64,000 nucleotides of DNA from Isoperla grammatica. Taxonomy: Eukaryota > Arthropoda > Insecta > Plecoptera > Perlodidae. The notes below the pieces were generated by a model that was given only the letters and a program-made list of their open reading frames with translations, was not told the origin of the DNA and ran no database searches. Positions 12,548 to 20,829 of the stretch are shown here, in pieces. Location of the stretch: positions 78,361,054 through 78,425,053 of the forward strand of contig OX246737.1 of assembly GCA_945910005.1 (NCBI GenBank). The letters are read 5' to 3'. Position 1 is the stretch's first letter, and each line of letters starts with the position of its first letter. The translations under genes and the position numbers were made by a program.

Positions 12548-12862
12548 ATGCTGAATAAACTCGTCAGTCTCACCATGTCTGTCGAACAGTCGATATCGGC
12601 TTTCATTTCTAAAAAACACTTATTTTTACTCTCTGATGAAGAACTAAGATTTCTTCCAAAATGTTTTCTAATAAAGTATGCAGAAGATGCTATAAAACAT
12701 GTTTGGCATAGATTGCCCCCTCATTTGACAGAAGATAAGAAAATGAAAGGTTTTAACGCATGTCCTGGCCATGGAGGGCCTAACAATCGTACACAATACG
12801 ATGGCTTCCCTCCACGCAGAAACCAGTGTCGATTGTGTATAAAACAAGCCGCAACAAAGTAA
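12548..12862 (+). CDS. Small zinc-finger-like Polinton protein, 104 aa
   Basis: A 104-residue ORF starts nine bases after the PolB stop. The N-terminal half contains a predicted helical stretch (SDEELRFLPKCFLIKYAEDA). The C-terminal third has a C-x2-H ... C-x2-C pattern (ACPGHGG and CRLC), which fits a small zinc-binding fold. An internal Met (MSVEQS, codon 10) is an alternative start. It is sandwiched tightly between the polymerase and packaging ATPase genes, which supports it being a real gene of the element. I do not recognise the family. A DNA-binding or regulatory role would be a guess. Confidence 0.65.
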   Translation: MLNKLVSLTMSVEQSISAFISKKHLFLLSDEELRFLPKCFLIKYAEDAIKHVWHRLPPHLTEDKKMKGFNACPGHGGPNNRTQYDGFPPRRNQCRLCIKQAATK

Positions 12863-12880
12863 ATCAGGTCAGTCTTGGTA

Positions 12881-13531
12881 ATGACATCGGTCGTGTTTGT
12901 TCATCCTTTCACGCTCACACTCAGTGGACCCTCGTTCTGTGGTAAAACAACATTTGCAGTTCGACTCATTCAAAATCTCGACTCACTCTGTAGTGTTGGA
13001 CAATTTAAAAACATTGAATGGTGTCTAGGTGAATCAAGCGCCGCTCCAGTCGCATTGAAACATCTCGTTACTTTTCACAAAGGTATTCCCGAATTTAAAA
13101 ACGATAAACAAGAGCCAAAATTAATTGTTCTAGATGACTTAATGAACGACGTGTACGGGCGTAAATTAAGTGATTTGTTTTCCAAATTTTCTCATCATAG
13201 AAACATCTCTGTGATTCTCATTACACAAAACTTATTTCACCAAGGTTCATGTTCCCGGGATATTTCGCTGAATACAAAGTATCTGGTAATTTTCAAAAAT
13301 CCTCGCGATAAAAGTCAAGTAACTTATTTGGCACGTCAAATTTACCCTGAAAATTGGAAAAGTCTTCATAAAGCGTATCTAGACGCAACAATTTTGCCCC
13401 ACGGTTACTTGTTAATAGATTTGTGTCAAGCGACAAACGATTTATTACGATTCAGAACAAACATATTCGACAGTCCAAGTATAGTTTATGCAAACGTAAG
13501 TCCCGAGGATGAAAAAGTTAAAGTCGCATAA
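12881..13531 (+). CDS. ATP: DNA-packaging ATPase (FtsK/HerA type)
   Basis: This 216-residue P-loop ATPase is predicted to drive element DNA into the capsid, as in related viruses with double jelly-roll capsids. Walker A is GPSFCGKT at residues 16-23. Walker B is LIVLDD with the acidic pair at residues 85-86. A later LITQNLFHQG segment fits the sensor/arginine region of the family. I chose the ATG at 12881 because the open frame upstream has only a TTG. The length is usual for Polinton ATPases, which lack large extra domains. It overlaps the next gene by 23 bases in another frame. The frame appears intact. Confidence 0.93.
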   Translation: MTSVVFVHPFTLTLSGPSFCGKTTFAVRLIQNLDSLCSVGQFKNIEWCLGESSAAPVALKHLVTFHKGIPEFKNDKQEPKLIVLDDLMNDVYGRKLSDLFSKFSHHRNISVILITQNLFHQGSCSRDISLNTKYLVIFKNPRDKSQVTYLARQIYPENWKSLHKAYLDATILPHGYLLIDLCQATNDLLRFRTNIFDSPSIVYANVSPEDEKVKVA

Positions 13532-13835
13532 ACACTTTCTTCATATTTTGAAAGACGCTAATCCGAAAGTCAGAAAAGCTATACTTCAGTCAGCAGACGA
13601 CGATTTAATCAAGGCTCTACTCGAGTGTGTTATAAATACTCTGAACGGAAATCATAAAATATCAGATAACGTGAAGCGCCGACTTTGCAAGTACAAAAGT
13701 TGTTTTCGTCAGCTAGCACATCCTAAACTTTCACTTAAAAAGAAACGTCAAATTCTAGTTCAAAAGGGTGGATTTCTTATTCCTCTGTTGGGTAGTATTT
13801 TATCAGGTGTGATTGGTAGTTTGCTAAATAAATGA
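13509..13835 (+). CDS. Small basic protein with hydrophobic C-terminus, 108 aa
   Basis: The protein is rich in Lys/Arg through residue ~85 (RRLCKYKS, SLKKKRQILVQKGGF) and ends in a hydrophobic, glycine-spaced helix, IPLLGSILSGVIGSLLNK. I recall similar small ORFs with a basic body, a QKGGF-type motif and a hydrophobic tail from other Polintons, next to the ATPase and integrase. The shape suggests a membrane-active or core-associated peptide, but this is inference. The start overlaps the ATPase gene, and the stop overlaps the next ATG (ATGA), implying tightly packed translation units. Confidence 0.7.
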   Translation: MKKLKSHKHFLHILKDANPKVRKAILQSADDDLIKALLECVINTLNGNHKISDNVKRRLCKYKSCFRQLAHPKLSLKKKRQILVQKGGFLIPLLGSILSGVIGSLLNK

Positions 13836-14554
13836 CGGAATTAAGAAAAATGTTTCTCATATCGCCCGAGTTATTGGATAGACTTGAAAATAAAACGTCA
13901 AGGACTGAACAGCAATTGGTTAGCAGAATGCGTCATGCTTTATCTAAGAAAAAATTAAATTCTGATACATTAGCGCAATTTAGACGTTATCAAACCCCCT
14001 ATTTAAAGGCTTTACAAAAGAAAAGAGAGCCAATTCCTATTCATGTCTTAGAGGCTAAACAACCACAACACCGTCCCATTTTCAAAACAACAAGGCGTAG
14101 AAAACTTAAACGTCCGTATAGAGAGGAACCTATAGTCTTATCTGATCAGGAGTCCATTGATCAATTTACTAGACGTGAATTAGGGGAAATTGCAGGTTCA
14201 TACATGTCACCCTATGTTAACAAACGTCACACTATAGATAACGTTTTTGGAATACGTAAGGACGCAGATAGTTTTAAAATAGGTAACGAACCTGTGACTG
14301 TAGAGGATAATAATATTATTATTGGTAATAAAACTTACGAAGGCACTACGGGATTGTGGGAGTTGCTAACTAAGAAGCGTGTAGATTACAGTAAATTGAA
14401 ACAATCAGATTTGGATAGTTATAAACAAATACTAGAACAGAGTAAAGCGCACTTGGACAAGTGGGGTCGTGTCAAATCGAGTAAGGGCGAAAAGTACAGG
14501 CGGGTTGTAGGCAAATTATTTCCTGCAAAGAACAGATGGACACCAGTCAACTAG
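13832..14554 (+). CDS. Conserved Polinton protein with GLWELLT motif, 240 aa
   Basis: A predicted helical, charged N-terminal half (about residues 1-110, with the basic patch TTRRRKLKRP) precedes a C-terminal domain (~115-240). That domain contains HTIDNVFGIR, FKIGNEPV, TYEGTTGLWELLTKK and SSKGEKYRRVVGKLF. This C-terminal pattern resembles a family often found beside Polinton integrases and, as I recall, catalogued as DUF8207. The exact name is from memory and should be verified. The function is unknown. It overlaps the integrase start by 19 bases and the upstream stop by 4, so it belongs to a compact gene block. Confidence 0.75.
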   Translation: MTELRKMFLISPELLDRLENKTSRTEQQLVSRMRHALSKKKLNSDTLAQFRRYQTPYLKALQKKREPIPIHVLEAKQPQHRPIFKTTRRRKLKRPYREEPIVLSDQESIDQFTRRELGEIAGSYMSPYVNKRHTIDNVFGIRKDADSFKIGNEPVTVEDNNIIIGNKTYEGTTGLWELLTKKRVDYSKLKQSDLDSYKQILEQSKAHLDKWGRVKSSKGEKYRRVVGKLFPAKNRWTPVN

Positions 14555-15591
14555 AAAATTATTTCTATAGCTTACGACTACCGACCGGCTATTCCTCTGT
14601 TGACAAGCTGAAACATGCTAGTGGTTTATCGAAACCGGACGTTGATAAATGGTTAGAAGCTCAGGAAACATACACTCTGCACAAACCAATTAGAAAACAT
14701 TTCCCTCGAAATCCATACACAGTAAACAATATTGATGATGTATGGGAGATGGACTTGGTTGATGTCGCCTCTCTTGCTAAATACAATGATGGATATAAAT
14801 ATCTTTTGAATATCATAGACGTGTTTTCAAAATTTGCTTGGAGTGAACCACTTAAAGATAAGACAGGGAAGAGTATAGTTACAGCTCTTGAACATGTATT
14901 GAAACAAAGTAAACGAGTCCCTATAACTTTGCAATCTGATAAGGGTAAAGAGTTTATTAATCATCAGGTACAGGCCCTTCTAAAGAAACGGGGCATACAC
15001 TTTCAAACAACACAGGACCCTACGGTGAAGGCTGCAGTGGTTGAACGTTATAATAAAACTCAAAAAACACGAATGTACAAATATTTCACTCATAAAAACA
15101 CGTATCGCTATTTAGATGTTCTAGGAGATTTACTAAAAGGGTATAATGATTCGGTTCACTCAACCATTGGTATGGCTCCGTCTCAGGTGACACCTAGTGA
15201 TATCAAAACCATATGGCATAGAATGAATCAAAAGCATATTAAGAGGGGCATTGTTAAATTTCATGTAGGTGATTTCGTGCGTATAGCAAAGCAAAAACGT
15301 ACGTTTGCTAAAGGTTACGAGGAAAATTTTACAACAGAAATATTTAAAATTCTAAAAGTTATTCCTAGATTGCCGCAACCCGTGTACGAACTCGTTGATT
15401 TAAACAATGAACCCATCAAGGGAAAATTTTACAACTACGAACTTGTACGTGTACAGCCGGGTGAATTCAAAATCGACAAAATTTTAAAGTCTCGACGTAA
15501 ACGGGGGTTACTTGAACACTTTGTCAAATGGAAAGACTATGATGACAATTTCAACTCTTGGGTTAAAGCTTCTGCCATTGAAAGAATCTAA
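14536..15591 (+). CDS. INT: Retroviral-type integrase with C-terminal chromodomain
   Basis: This 351-residue enzyme is predicted to insert the element into host DNA and create the 6-bp target duplication. The catalytic triad is visible: Asp73 in WEMDLVD, Asp135 in LQSDKGKEF and Glu170 in VVERYNKT, with 34 residues between the last two, close to the classic DD35E spacing. An SH3-like segment (HVGDFVRIAKQKRTF) follows. A chromodomain occupies about residues 310-351, ending FVKWKDYDDNFNSWV; chromodomains in such integrases can guide insertion to modified chromatin. A standard HHCC zinc domain is not obvious at the N-terminus. The frame is open and of usual length for Polintons, so the protein could be functional. 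Confidence 0.96.
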   Translation: MDTSQLENYFYSLRLPTGYSSVDKLKHASGLSKPDVDKWLEAQETYTLHKPIRKHFPRNPYTVNNIDDVWEMDLVDVASLAKYNDGYKYLLNIIDVFSKFAWSEPLKDKTGKSIVTALEHVLKQSKRVPITLQSDKGKEFINHQVQALLKKRGIHFQTTQDPTVKAAVVERYNKTQKTRMYKYFTHKNTYRYLDVLGDLLKGYNDSVHSTIGMAPSQVTPSDIKTIWHRMNQKHIKRGIVKFHVGDFVRIAKQKRTFAKGYEENFTTEIFKILKVIPRLPQPVYELVDLNNEPIKGKFYNYELVRVQPGEFKIDKILKSRRKRGLLEHFVKWKDYDDNFNSWVKASAIERI

Positions 15592-15615
15592 TACAGTTAT
15601 TATTTTCAACAGAAC

Positions 15616-15924
15616 ATGGAAGATATCACTGAATCCTTCAACAATGTTGGTGCCTCATCATCAGCGTACAAAAAAATTAGTGAACTAGAGATTAACAAAA
15701 AATACCTAGTCAAAAAGGTTGAGAGGGTGAACACCAAGTATGGAAACACCATAAAGATGACCCTAGAGGAAGATGACAATCTTATTTTCGTATATCTACC
15801 AAATAAATATGAAGAAATCTTTTCCGACATATGGCTTGAGTCGGTTGATGCACAAAAGGAAGACATTTTTTTAGTTTTTGAGGGTTATCACCCAAATAAA
15901 GCATATATTCTTCGTCTTGTGTAA
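15616..15924 (+). CDS. Small OB-fold-like protein, possible ssDNA-binding
   Basis: The 102-residue protein has a strand-rich pattern, with KYLVKKVERVNTKYGNTIKMTLEEDD then FVYLPNKYEEIF and a C-terminal IFLVFEGYHPNKAYILRLV. This matches the small OB-fold proteins seen in Polintons and some invertebrate genomes. A single-stranded DNA-binding role in replication is plausible but inferred. The start codon sits three bases after a splice-acceptor-like CAG (TTTTCAACAG|AAC ATGG), mirroring the context of the PolB start. It is the last gene before a polyadenylation signal. Confidence 0.6.
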   Translation: MEDITESFNNVGASSSAYKKISELEINKKYLVKKVERVNTKYGNTIKMTLEEDDNLIFVYLPNKYEEIFSDIWLESVDAQKEDIFLVFEGYHPNKAYILRLV

Positions 15925-16041
15925 ATGTAACATGATTCAAATAAAAATGTTACTCTGAATTTGTGTTGATTTTTAGAACCTATAAAACTCCTTTACATAA
16001 AGATAATCCTTCATTTAATTAGTATACTCGGCTCTGTTAAG
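15925..16041 (+). promoter_or_regulatory. Polyadenylation signal and TATA box between gene blocks
   Basis: AATAAA (15940-15945) follows the OB-fold stop codon. TATAAAA lies at 15981-15987, 55 bases before the capsid-block start codon at 16042. The order, a 3' end signal and then a promoter, suggests that replication/integration genes and virion genes are transcribed as separate blocks. A splice-acceptor-like TTTTTAGAAC overlaps just upstream of the TATA box. Confidence 0.55.
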
Positions 16042-16971
16042 ATGGAGGGAAATAATTTTTATGTTACTTTACCCTCGGACAGTTCAAAGAGTTTTTTCGA
16101 AAACAATACTTTGGCTAGTTTCTCTACAAAATTAGCAAAGCCCCTCTCTTTAAATAGCAATTGGACAGTGGGTTTAGCAGCACTCTCCTATCCGTATGGT
16201 TTTGATACACTTGAAACAGAGGTGAAAACTGACGAGAACAATCAATTGACAGCCAATGTCGTTGTGACTAGAGTTGGGCGTGTCGTCTTTCCTGCTCGCG
16301 ATTACACTTCTTTTGAAGACTTGTATTCGACTATTCGAAATTCTGTTTCAGACGCGGGTAAACAAGAGATTTTATTAAATGAATTCAATTATTATATTAT
16401 GCGGGATCATATTGATATTGAGAAACTGAAAAAGAATAAAGCGGTGTGGTCTCCAGATAGTTCGCCTATCGCTTCGGAAGTACGCAATACAATAGCTATT
16501 GTAAGGAAGGGTAAAAACGCCATTGATCTTAAAGTGAAATTCCCTTGCAAAATTTTCTATGGGCTTGATGATTTAATTACTACTATTCGTAACAGAATAC
16601 CTACTGTTGAAGCTCTAGCAGCTGCAAACGAGCAAATACGAAAATTAGTTGTCGCAGACATTCACTCTGCAAACTTGCAACCTAGTCGGCGACTCATACC
16701 AAACGGTCTAGGAGAGACTGAACCTGTGTTTATTTACACGGATATTATCAGTCCTCAGTTTGTAGGAGATAGTCTCGTGAGAAACTTGCGAGTTATTCAA
16801 TTTCCTTCTCCACTAGGGGAACATCAATTTTTACCGATTTACTATTTTCCTGTTGAAAAGAGTCATATAGAGTCAATCACTATTAAACTCATGACCAAAT
16901 TTGGAAATCTCGTGAAATTTGAATCCTCGCCTATACCTACTATTGCTATACTTCACTTTGTAAAGTCATAA
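16042..16971 (+). CDS. mCP: Minor capsid (penton-like) protein
   Basis: The 309-residue protein opens with NNFYVTLPSDSS, FFENNTLASFSTKLAKPL and WTVGLAALSYPYGF. This is the characteristic start of Polinton minor capsid proteins, which adopt a single jelly-roll and are expected to occupy the capsid vertices. Its position directly before the basic core-like gene and the major capsid gene fits the conserved virion cluster. The start has a strong context (AAGATGG). No frameshift or internal stop is seen. Confidence 0.85.
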   Translation: MEGNNFYVTLPSDSSKSFFENNTLASFSTKLAKPLSLNSNWTVGLAALSYPYGFDTLETEVKTDENNQLTANVVVTRVGRVVFPARDYTSFEDLYSTIRNSVSDAGKQEILLNEFNYYIMRDHIDIEKLKKNKAVWSPDSSPIASEVRNTIAIVRKGKNAIDLKVKFPCKIFYGLDDLITTIRNRIPTVEALAAANEQIRKLVVADIHSANLQPSRRLIPNGLGETEPVFIYTDIISPQFVGDSLVRNLRVIQFPSPLGEHQFLPIYYFPVEKSHIESITIKLMTKFGNLVKFESSPIPTIAILHFVKS

Positions 16972-17023
16972 ATACAGGTGTTTTTCGTTTTTTGAATTAC
17001 TTGGTTTAAGGCATTGCAGCAGT

Positions 17024-17377
17024 ATGGACGACATAGGCCCTGTCTATCACGCTAGTTATCGCGTTCAAAAGGGAGAGGGAATAGGAAGCTTTTTAGGGGG
17101 GATGTTTCGGTTAATACGCCCCCTGTTTGTCAGAGGAGCCAAGGCGGTCGGGAGAGAGGCTTTGAGGACAGGTGCTCATATTTTAAATGACATTAGTATC
17201 AAACAGCCCGAACAGAACCTAGAGAGTATAGTTCATAAGCGCGTCGCTGAGGCTGTTGACAGGAACATGGTCGGAAAGGGTTTAAAAAGAGGGTTAAAGC
17301 GAAAACGAGTTCAGTCTGGAGGTAGAGCTCGAACAGTCAAACGGCTAGCTCGTGAGAAGCGCGATATATTCACCTAG
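17024..17377 (+). CDS. Basic core-like virion protein, 117 aa
   Basis: The N-terminal part has GEGIGSFLGGMFRLIRPLF followed by VRGAKAVGREALRTG, an amphipathic, glycine-rich segment. The C-terminal third is strongly basic (KGLKRGLKRKR, then RARTVKRLAREKR). I recall similar small proteins between penton and major capsid genes in Polintons; they have been compared with small DNA-condensing or membrane-active adenoviral proteins. A role in binding packaged DNA or in membrane passage is inferred from composition and location. The gene ends six bases before the MCP start. Confidence 0.7.
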   Translation: MDDIGPVYHASYRVQKGEGIGSFLGGMFRLIRPLFVRGAKAVGREALRTGAHILNDISIKQPEQNLESIVHKRVAEAVDRNMVGKGLKRGLKRKRVQSGGRARTVKRLAREKRDIFT

Positions 17378-17383
17378 GGAACA

Positions 17384-18676
17384 ATGCTTTGTACAAAGAC
17401 CGAATTGGACCTGTTCACTGAACGTGCTATTCAAACGGAAATCAGAGGCAATCGTGTTGTGGGTTACAAATCAGTTAGTTCACTCGATAATGAGAGCCAG
17501 TTGGAGTTTAACTGTCCTGGAGATACAGAGTATTATCGTGATCTAGCATCCGTCTATTTGTGGTTAAAGATTAAAACTACCAAATTATCGGGGGAAGACT
17601 TTACAGACGATGATACCAATCAGCCTGGTTGTGTCAACTATTTACTGAATAGTCTCTTTTCTGAGGTGAACGTGTCTCTTAATGAAACCACCGTCACCAA
17701 AAACACTGATAATTATCAGTATCGAGCTATTCTAGAAAGTCTGCTAAGTTATACAGAGGATGCTGTGAAAACACACATGACTAATAGTCTATTCTATTTG
17801 GACACAGAGGATACGGACGGGGCACTTGGTGCGAGTGCTCAAAACAAGGGTTATAATACGCGATCAGGAATGTTAAAAAGTAGCAAGCCTGTCGAACTAA
17901 TGGGTCGTCTTCATGTAGACTTGTTTAATGTTTCGCAGTTAATGTTGAACAATGTTTCAATTCGCGTTAAATTGAATAGGGCAAGCCCTTCGTTTTACAT
18001 GTTTTCGAAAACTAAAGAGGTGACCGGTAAGATTAAAATCTTGGATGCTACACTATTCATTAAACAAGTAGAAATCAGTTCGGCAAAAGCTCTAGCGATT
18101 GAAAAACATTTACTTAAGCATACTGCAAACTACCACATCAATAGAGTAGAAGTAAAGAATTTAACTATTCCTAAAGGCTCAAACTCGGTGAACCTAGACA
18201 ATGTCATACAAGGTCCTATTCCAAAGTACATCATTTTTGGCCTCGTTAAAAATGAAAGTTTTGTAGGCGGTTATAACACTAACCCCTATCAGTTTATTCA
18301 TTCCGATTTGGCAAACATTGCCGTCTTTGTGAATGGCGTTACTGTTAATGACCCCATCAAATGTGATTTTAAACACGAGGAACTGATTGCCGCCGCTTAT
18401 CAAACTCTGTTTTCGGGAACAGGTATTCATCATCAAAATCAAACTCATCTCATTTCGAAGCACATGTTTTTCCATGGTTACACCCTCTTTGCCTTTGATT
18501 TAACACCTGATTCCTCTGGGGTTGAGACACACTCAAGTCTACCTTTGGCCGGAACAGTACGTATCGAGTTTCGATTCTCAAGTCAAGTGGCCGATTCGTT
18601 ATCCTGTATTGTCTATGCCGTATATGACGGAACGATTGCCATTGATAATCACAGAGCTGTTTCTCTACTTTACTAA
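17384..18676 (+). CDS. MCP: Major capsid protein (double jelly-roll)
   Basis: This 430-residue protein starts TKTELDLFTERAIQTEI and continues with FNCPGDTEYYRDLASVYLWL, NYLLNSLFSEVNVSLN, YQYRAILESLLSY and a C-terminal EFRFSSQVADSLSC. That motif series is typical of Polinton major capsid proteins, which form trimeric double jelly-roll capsomers like those of adenoviruses and virophages. The frame is intact. It sits in the expected cluster between the basic protein and the protease. ATG 17384 is the first Met and is preceded closely by the previous stop, so the two were probably co-transcribed. Confidence 0.93.
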   Translation: MLCTKTELDLFTERAIQTEIRGNRVVGYKSVSSLDNESQLEFNCPGDTEYYRDLASVYLWLKIKTTKLSGEDFTDDDTNQPGCVNYLLNSLFSEVNVSLNETTVTKNTDNYQYRAILESLLSYTEDAVKTHMTNSLFYLDTEDTDGALGASAQNKGYNTRSGMLKSSKPVELMGRLHVDLFNVSQLMLNNVSIRVKLNRASPSFYMFSKTKEVTGKIKILDATLFIKQVEISSAKALAIEKHLLKHTANYHINRVEVKNLTIPKGSNSVNLDNVIQGPIPKYIIFGLVKNESFVGGYNTNPYQFIHSDLANIAVFVNGVTVNDPIKCDFKHEELIAAAYQTLFSGTGIHHQNQTHLISKHMFFHGYTLFAFDLTPDSSGVETHSSLPLAGTVRIEFRFSSQVADSLSCIVYAVYDGTIAIDNHRAVSLLY

Positions 18677-18681
18677 GCACA

Positions 18682-19191
18682 ATGAACACTCTTGAAATTA
18701 AAAAAGTTCTAAACTTTAGACATTTTAAAGGTGTTTATGCTCGCGATAAGATTCCCTCTTATTATTCCCTACCTGCGACCTTTGTCATTAACCTCGACAT
18801 TCAAACCCTACCTGGTTCTCATTGGATTGCGATTGCTCTCTCCGAGAACGGCTATGGAGAATACTTTGACTCGTACGGCCTACCGCCCCTTCATCATGAT
18901 CTCGTCACGTTTCTGCAACATCACTCTACACACTGGACATTCAACAAGCAGAGACTTCAAGGAATTGCATCTAGTGTATGCGGCCAGTACTGCTGTCTCT
19001 ACGTGAAATATCGATCGACACATCGCTCTATGAAGACATTCACGGACATGTTCAGTCCTGTCGACTGCTGCCTCAACGATCGTCGGGTTATCAAGATGTT
19101 TCGTCATACATTTGGAGAGTGCAAACCTTGCAACGATGAAGAAAAAAGTCAAGCCTGTGTACCACAGATGGATATATTTGCAAGACGTTGA
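18682..19191 (+). CDS. PRO: Adenain-like cysteine protease (maturation protease)
   Basis: The 169-residue protease belongs to the Ulp1/adenain clan and is predicted to process capsid proteins during virion maturation. Catalytic residues are visible: His47 in GSHWIAI, Asp63 in YFDSYG, Gln93 in RLQG and Cys100 in SVCGQYC. The spacing and length fit Polinton proteases. It begins five bases after the MCP stop. The C-terminal Cys-rich tail (CKPCNDEEKSQAC) is not part of the catalytic core. The frame is intact. Confidence 0.95.
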   Translation: MNTLEIKKVLNFRHFKGVYARDKIPSYYSLPATFVINLDIQTLPGSHWIAIALSENGYGEYFDSYGLPPLHHDLVTFLQHHSTHWTFNKQRLQGIASSVCGQYCCLYVKYRSTHRSMKTFTDMFSPVDCCLNDRRVIKMFRHTFGECKPCNDEEKSQACVPQMDIFARR

Positions 19192-19225
19192 GAAGCACAC
19201 GTCAGTTGAAAACAGACTGTTGATC

Positions 19226-19753
19226 ATGGCACTTGTGGTTGACTTTGAATACGTCATCGACCTTGAAGGAAAATGGATAATCAAAGAACTCGCTATCGTC
19301 AGTCAAGACTGCAAGAGAGTAGGATGGTTCCTATTTAAATCCGAAGAAAATGATGAACGAATGGTGACGACCGTCTTCAAACACGGCATTCATTGGCGAG
19401 ATGGCTACATTCCCTACGAGGAACTTACCGATATTTTGGAAGAAGTCACCGCCACGACGGGACCCCTCTACGCCTTCAACGAGGAGAAATGTCTGTTTCT
19501 CGCAGAAATAACGGGGAGAACATTTATAAATATGAGAAGAGAATGTTCATGCCCGTATCCCGAAGATATTGCATTTACCGACACGATGAGCTGTACGTTC
19601 GCATGTCACCGCCTGCCAAACAAATCATGCGCTCTGAGAAACGCGCTCAAGTTGGCAATATGGCTGAATTACGACTATCTCAAGAAACAACACGTGATTT
19701 GTCCGCACCCGTCGGAAAGACACGGCGTTAATTTTCTTCTCGGAAAGTATTGA
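19226..19753 (+). CDS. Conserved Polinton protein, DEDD-exonuclease-like, 175 aa
   Basis: The protein begins MALVVDFEYVI, followed by KWIIKELAIVSQD, a second block YAFNEEKCLFLAEITGR and a third with CTFACHRLPNKSCALRNALKLAIWL. An acidic DFE near the N-terminus and an E-K-C-x-F-L block are reminiscent of the RNase H-like DEDD exonuclease fold (inference). Similar proteins with KELA and EKxxFL blocks are, as I recall, common in Polintons. I chose ATG 19226 because it has A at -3 and G at +4 and places the motif at the N-terminus. ATG 19136 is possible. The longer frame back to 19112 begins with TTG and overlaps the protease. Confidence 0.65.
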   Translation: MALVVDFEYVIDLEGKWIIKELAIVSQDCKRVGWFLFKSEENDERMVTTVFKHGIHWRDGYIPYEELTDILEEVTATTGPLYAFNEEKCLFLAEITGRTFINMRRECSCPYPEDIAFTDTMSCTFACHRLPNKSCALRNALKLAIWLNYDYLKKQHVICPHPSERHGVNFLLGKY

Positions 19754-19789
19754 AAAACGACGAATACACAAGCAAAGCATCAGTCGGTG

Positions 19790-20410
19790 ATGGAGCTTTC
19801 AACTGTCAACACCAACGCTATGAATACTGCAATGGAGGGGTTACCTGAGGCTGAACAAGCAAACATGACAATGGAGATCTCACCTGAAAACGTCAACCTT
19901 CTCATCCGTCGAAGAGCGAAATCCACGAGACTCGTGACGATTCTTCGACGAGTATTCTTCTTGAACCCAAGACATTCAGCGTACGTGTCGGTTGCAATCT
20001 ACCCCGAAAAAGACTTTGACTCGTTGGTGGAGATTGGACGGGTCAATGGACCGTACGTTCTCTTGAATCCCGCAATGTGGGGCGTTCTAGTAAATGAACT
20101 GCAAGAAAAGACAAATAACAAGTATGACATGATCTCAGTAAAATGGGCCGTGAGTCGAGGAAAACCATTTCTCGTCATTAAAACGGACTTTTGGGGAGTA
20201 CGACTTTCAGAAGAAGAAGTGAATAACCTAAAAAAATATTTCGTTTGTGTGACAAGGCAGTCGTTAAAATACGAACTGTTTAGAAGTGATGTTCAGAAAT
20301 ACCATTCATTAGTGAAAACTAGTACAGAGTACATAACACCTGAAGGGATTTCAGCGTGTATTGACTATGAGAATCTATTTGATGAAGTAAAAGCAATGGA
20401 AGTAGACTAA
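19790..20410 (+). CDS. Unknown Polinton protein, 206 aa
   Basis: The family is not recognised. The protein has an N-terminal acidic, low-complexity region (to ~residue 30), then a strand/helix-mixed central part (HSAYVSVAIYP, NGPYVLLNPAMWGVLV) and a C-terminal acidic end. No signal peptide or transmembrane segment is seen. The upstream frame begins with GTG at 19787, but the first ATG is 19790. It starts 36 bases after the previous stop and runs in the same direction, so it is likely part of the late block. The final codons and 3' flank are duplicated in tandem (see 20396-20721). Confidence 0.7.
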   Translation: MELSTVNTNAMNTAMEGLPEAEQANMTMEISPENVNLLIRRRAKSTRLVTILRRVFFLNPRHSAYVSVAIYPEKDFDSLVEIGRVNGPYVLLNPAMWGVLVNELQEKTNNKYDMISVKWAVSRGKPFLVIKTDFWGVRLSEEEVNNLKKYFVCVTRQSLKYELFRSDVQKYHSLVKTSTEYITPEGISACIDYENLFDEVKAMEVD

Positions 20411-20721
20411 ATTGCCAATATACTTGAATGATGTTGATTCTCAAGTATAATTCATATTAATTTAATTATTTTACTATATTGCTTATTCTAGTTTGTAAGT
20501 TTTTAAATTTTATGCTTGAAAGATGTTTGTCAAGTATCATTGAATATAACATGTACCAAAATGGAAGTAGACTAAGTTGCCAATATACTTGAATGATGTT
20601 GATTCTCAAGTATAATTCATATTGATTTAATTATTTTACTATATTGCTTATTCTAGTTTGTAAGTTTTAAATTTTATGCTTGAAAGATGTTTGTCAAGTA
20701 TCATTGAATATAACATGTACC
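20396..20721 (+). repeat. 165-bp tandem duplication at a gene end
   Basis: Two nearly identical copies, 20396-20560 and 20561-20721, both begin ATGGAAGTAGACTAA, the last codons of the preceding gene, and continue through the same AT-rich 3' flank. They differ at a few positions, for example aattgcc versus agttgcc. The duplication adds no coding capacity. AATAAA-type signals follow at ~20730-20745. Confidence 0.92.
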
Positions 20722-20829
20722 ATGCCATGAATAAATTATAATAAATAACTGTACACTGCCTTATTTTTTGTTTCCCTTAAATTCATCGAACTTTTCAAAA
20801 GTCTCTCAGTGTGATATCAAACGTTAAAG

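Noticed and set aside
12875..12880. Upstream TTG start for the ATPase
   Set aside because: Animal genes rarely start at TTG, and an ATG follows six bases later. Similar non-ATG extensions were trimmed at 19112 and 19787.
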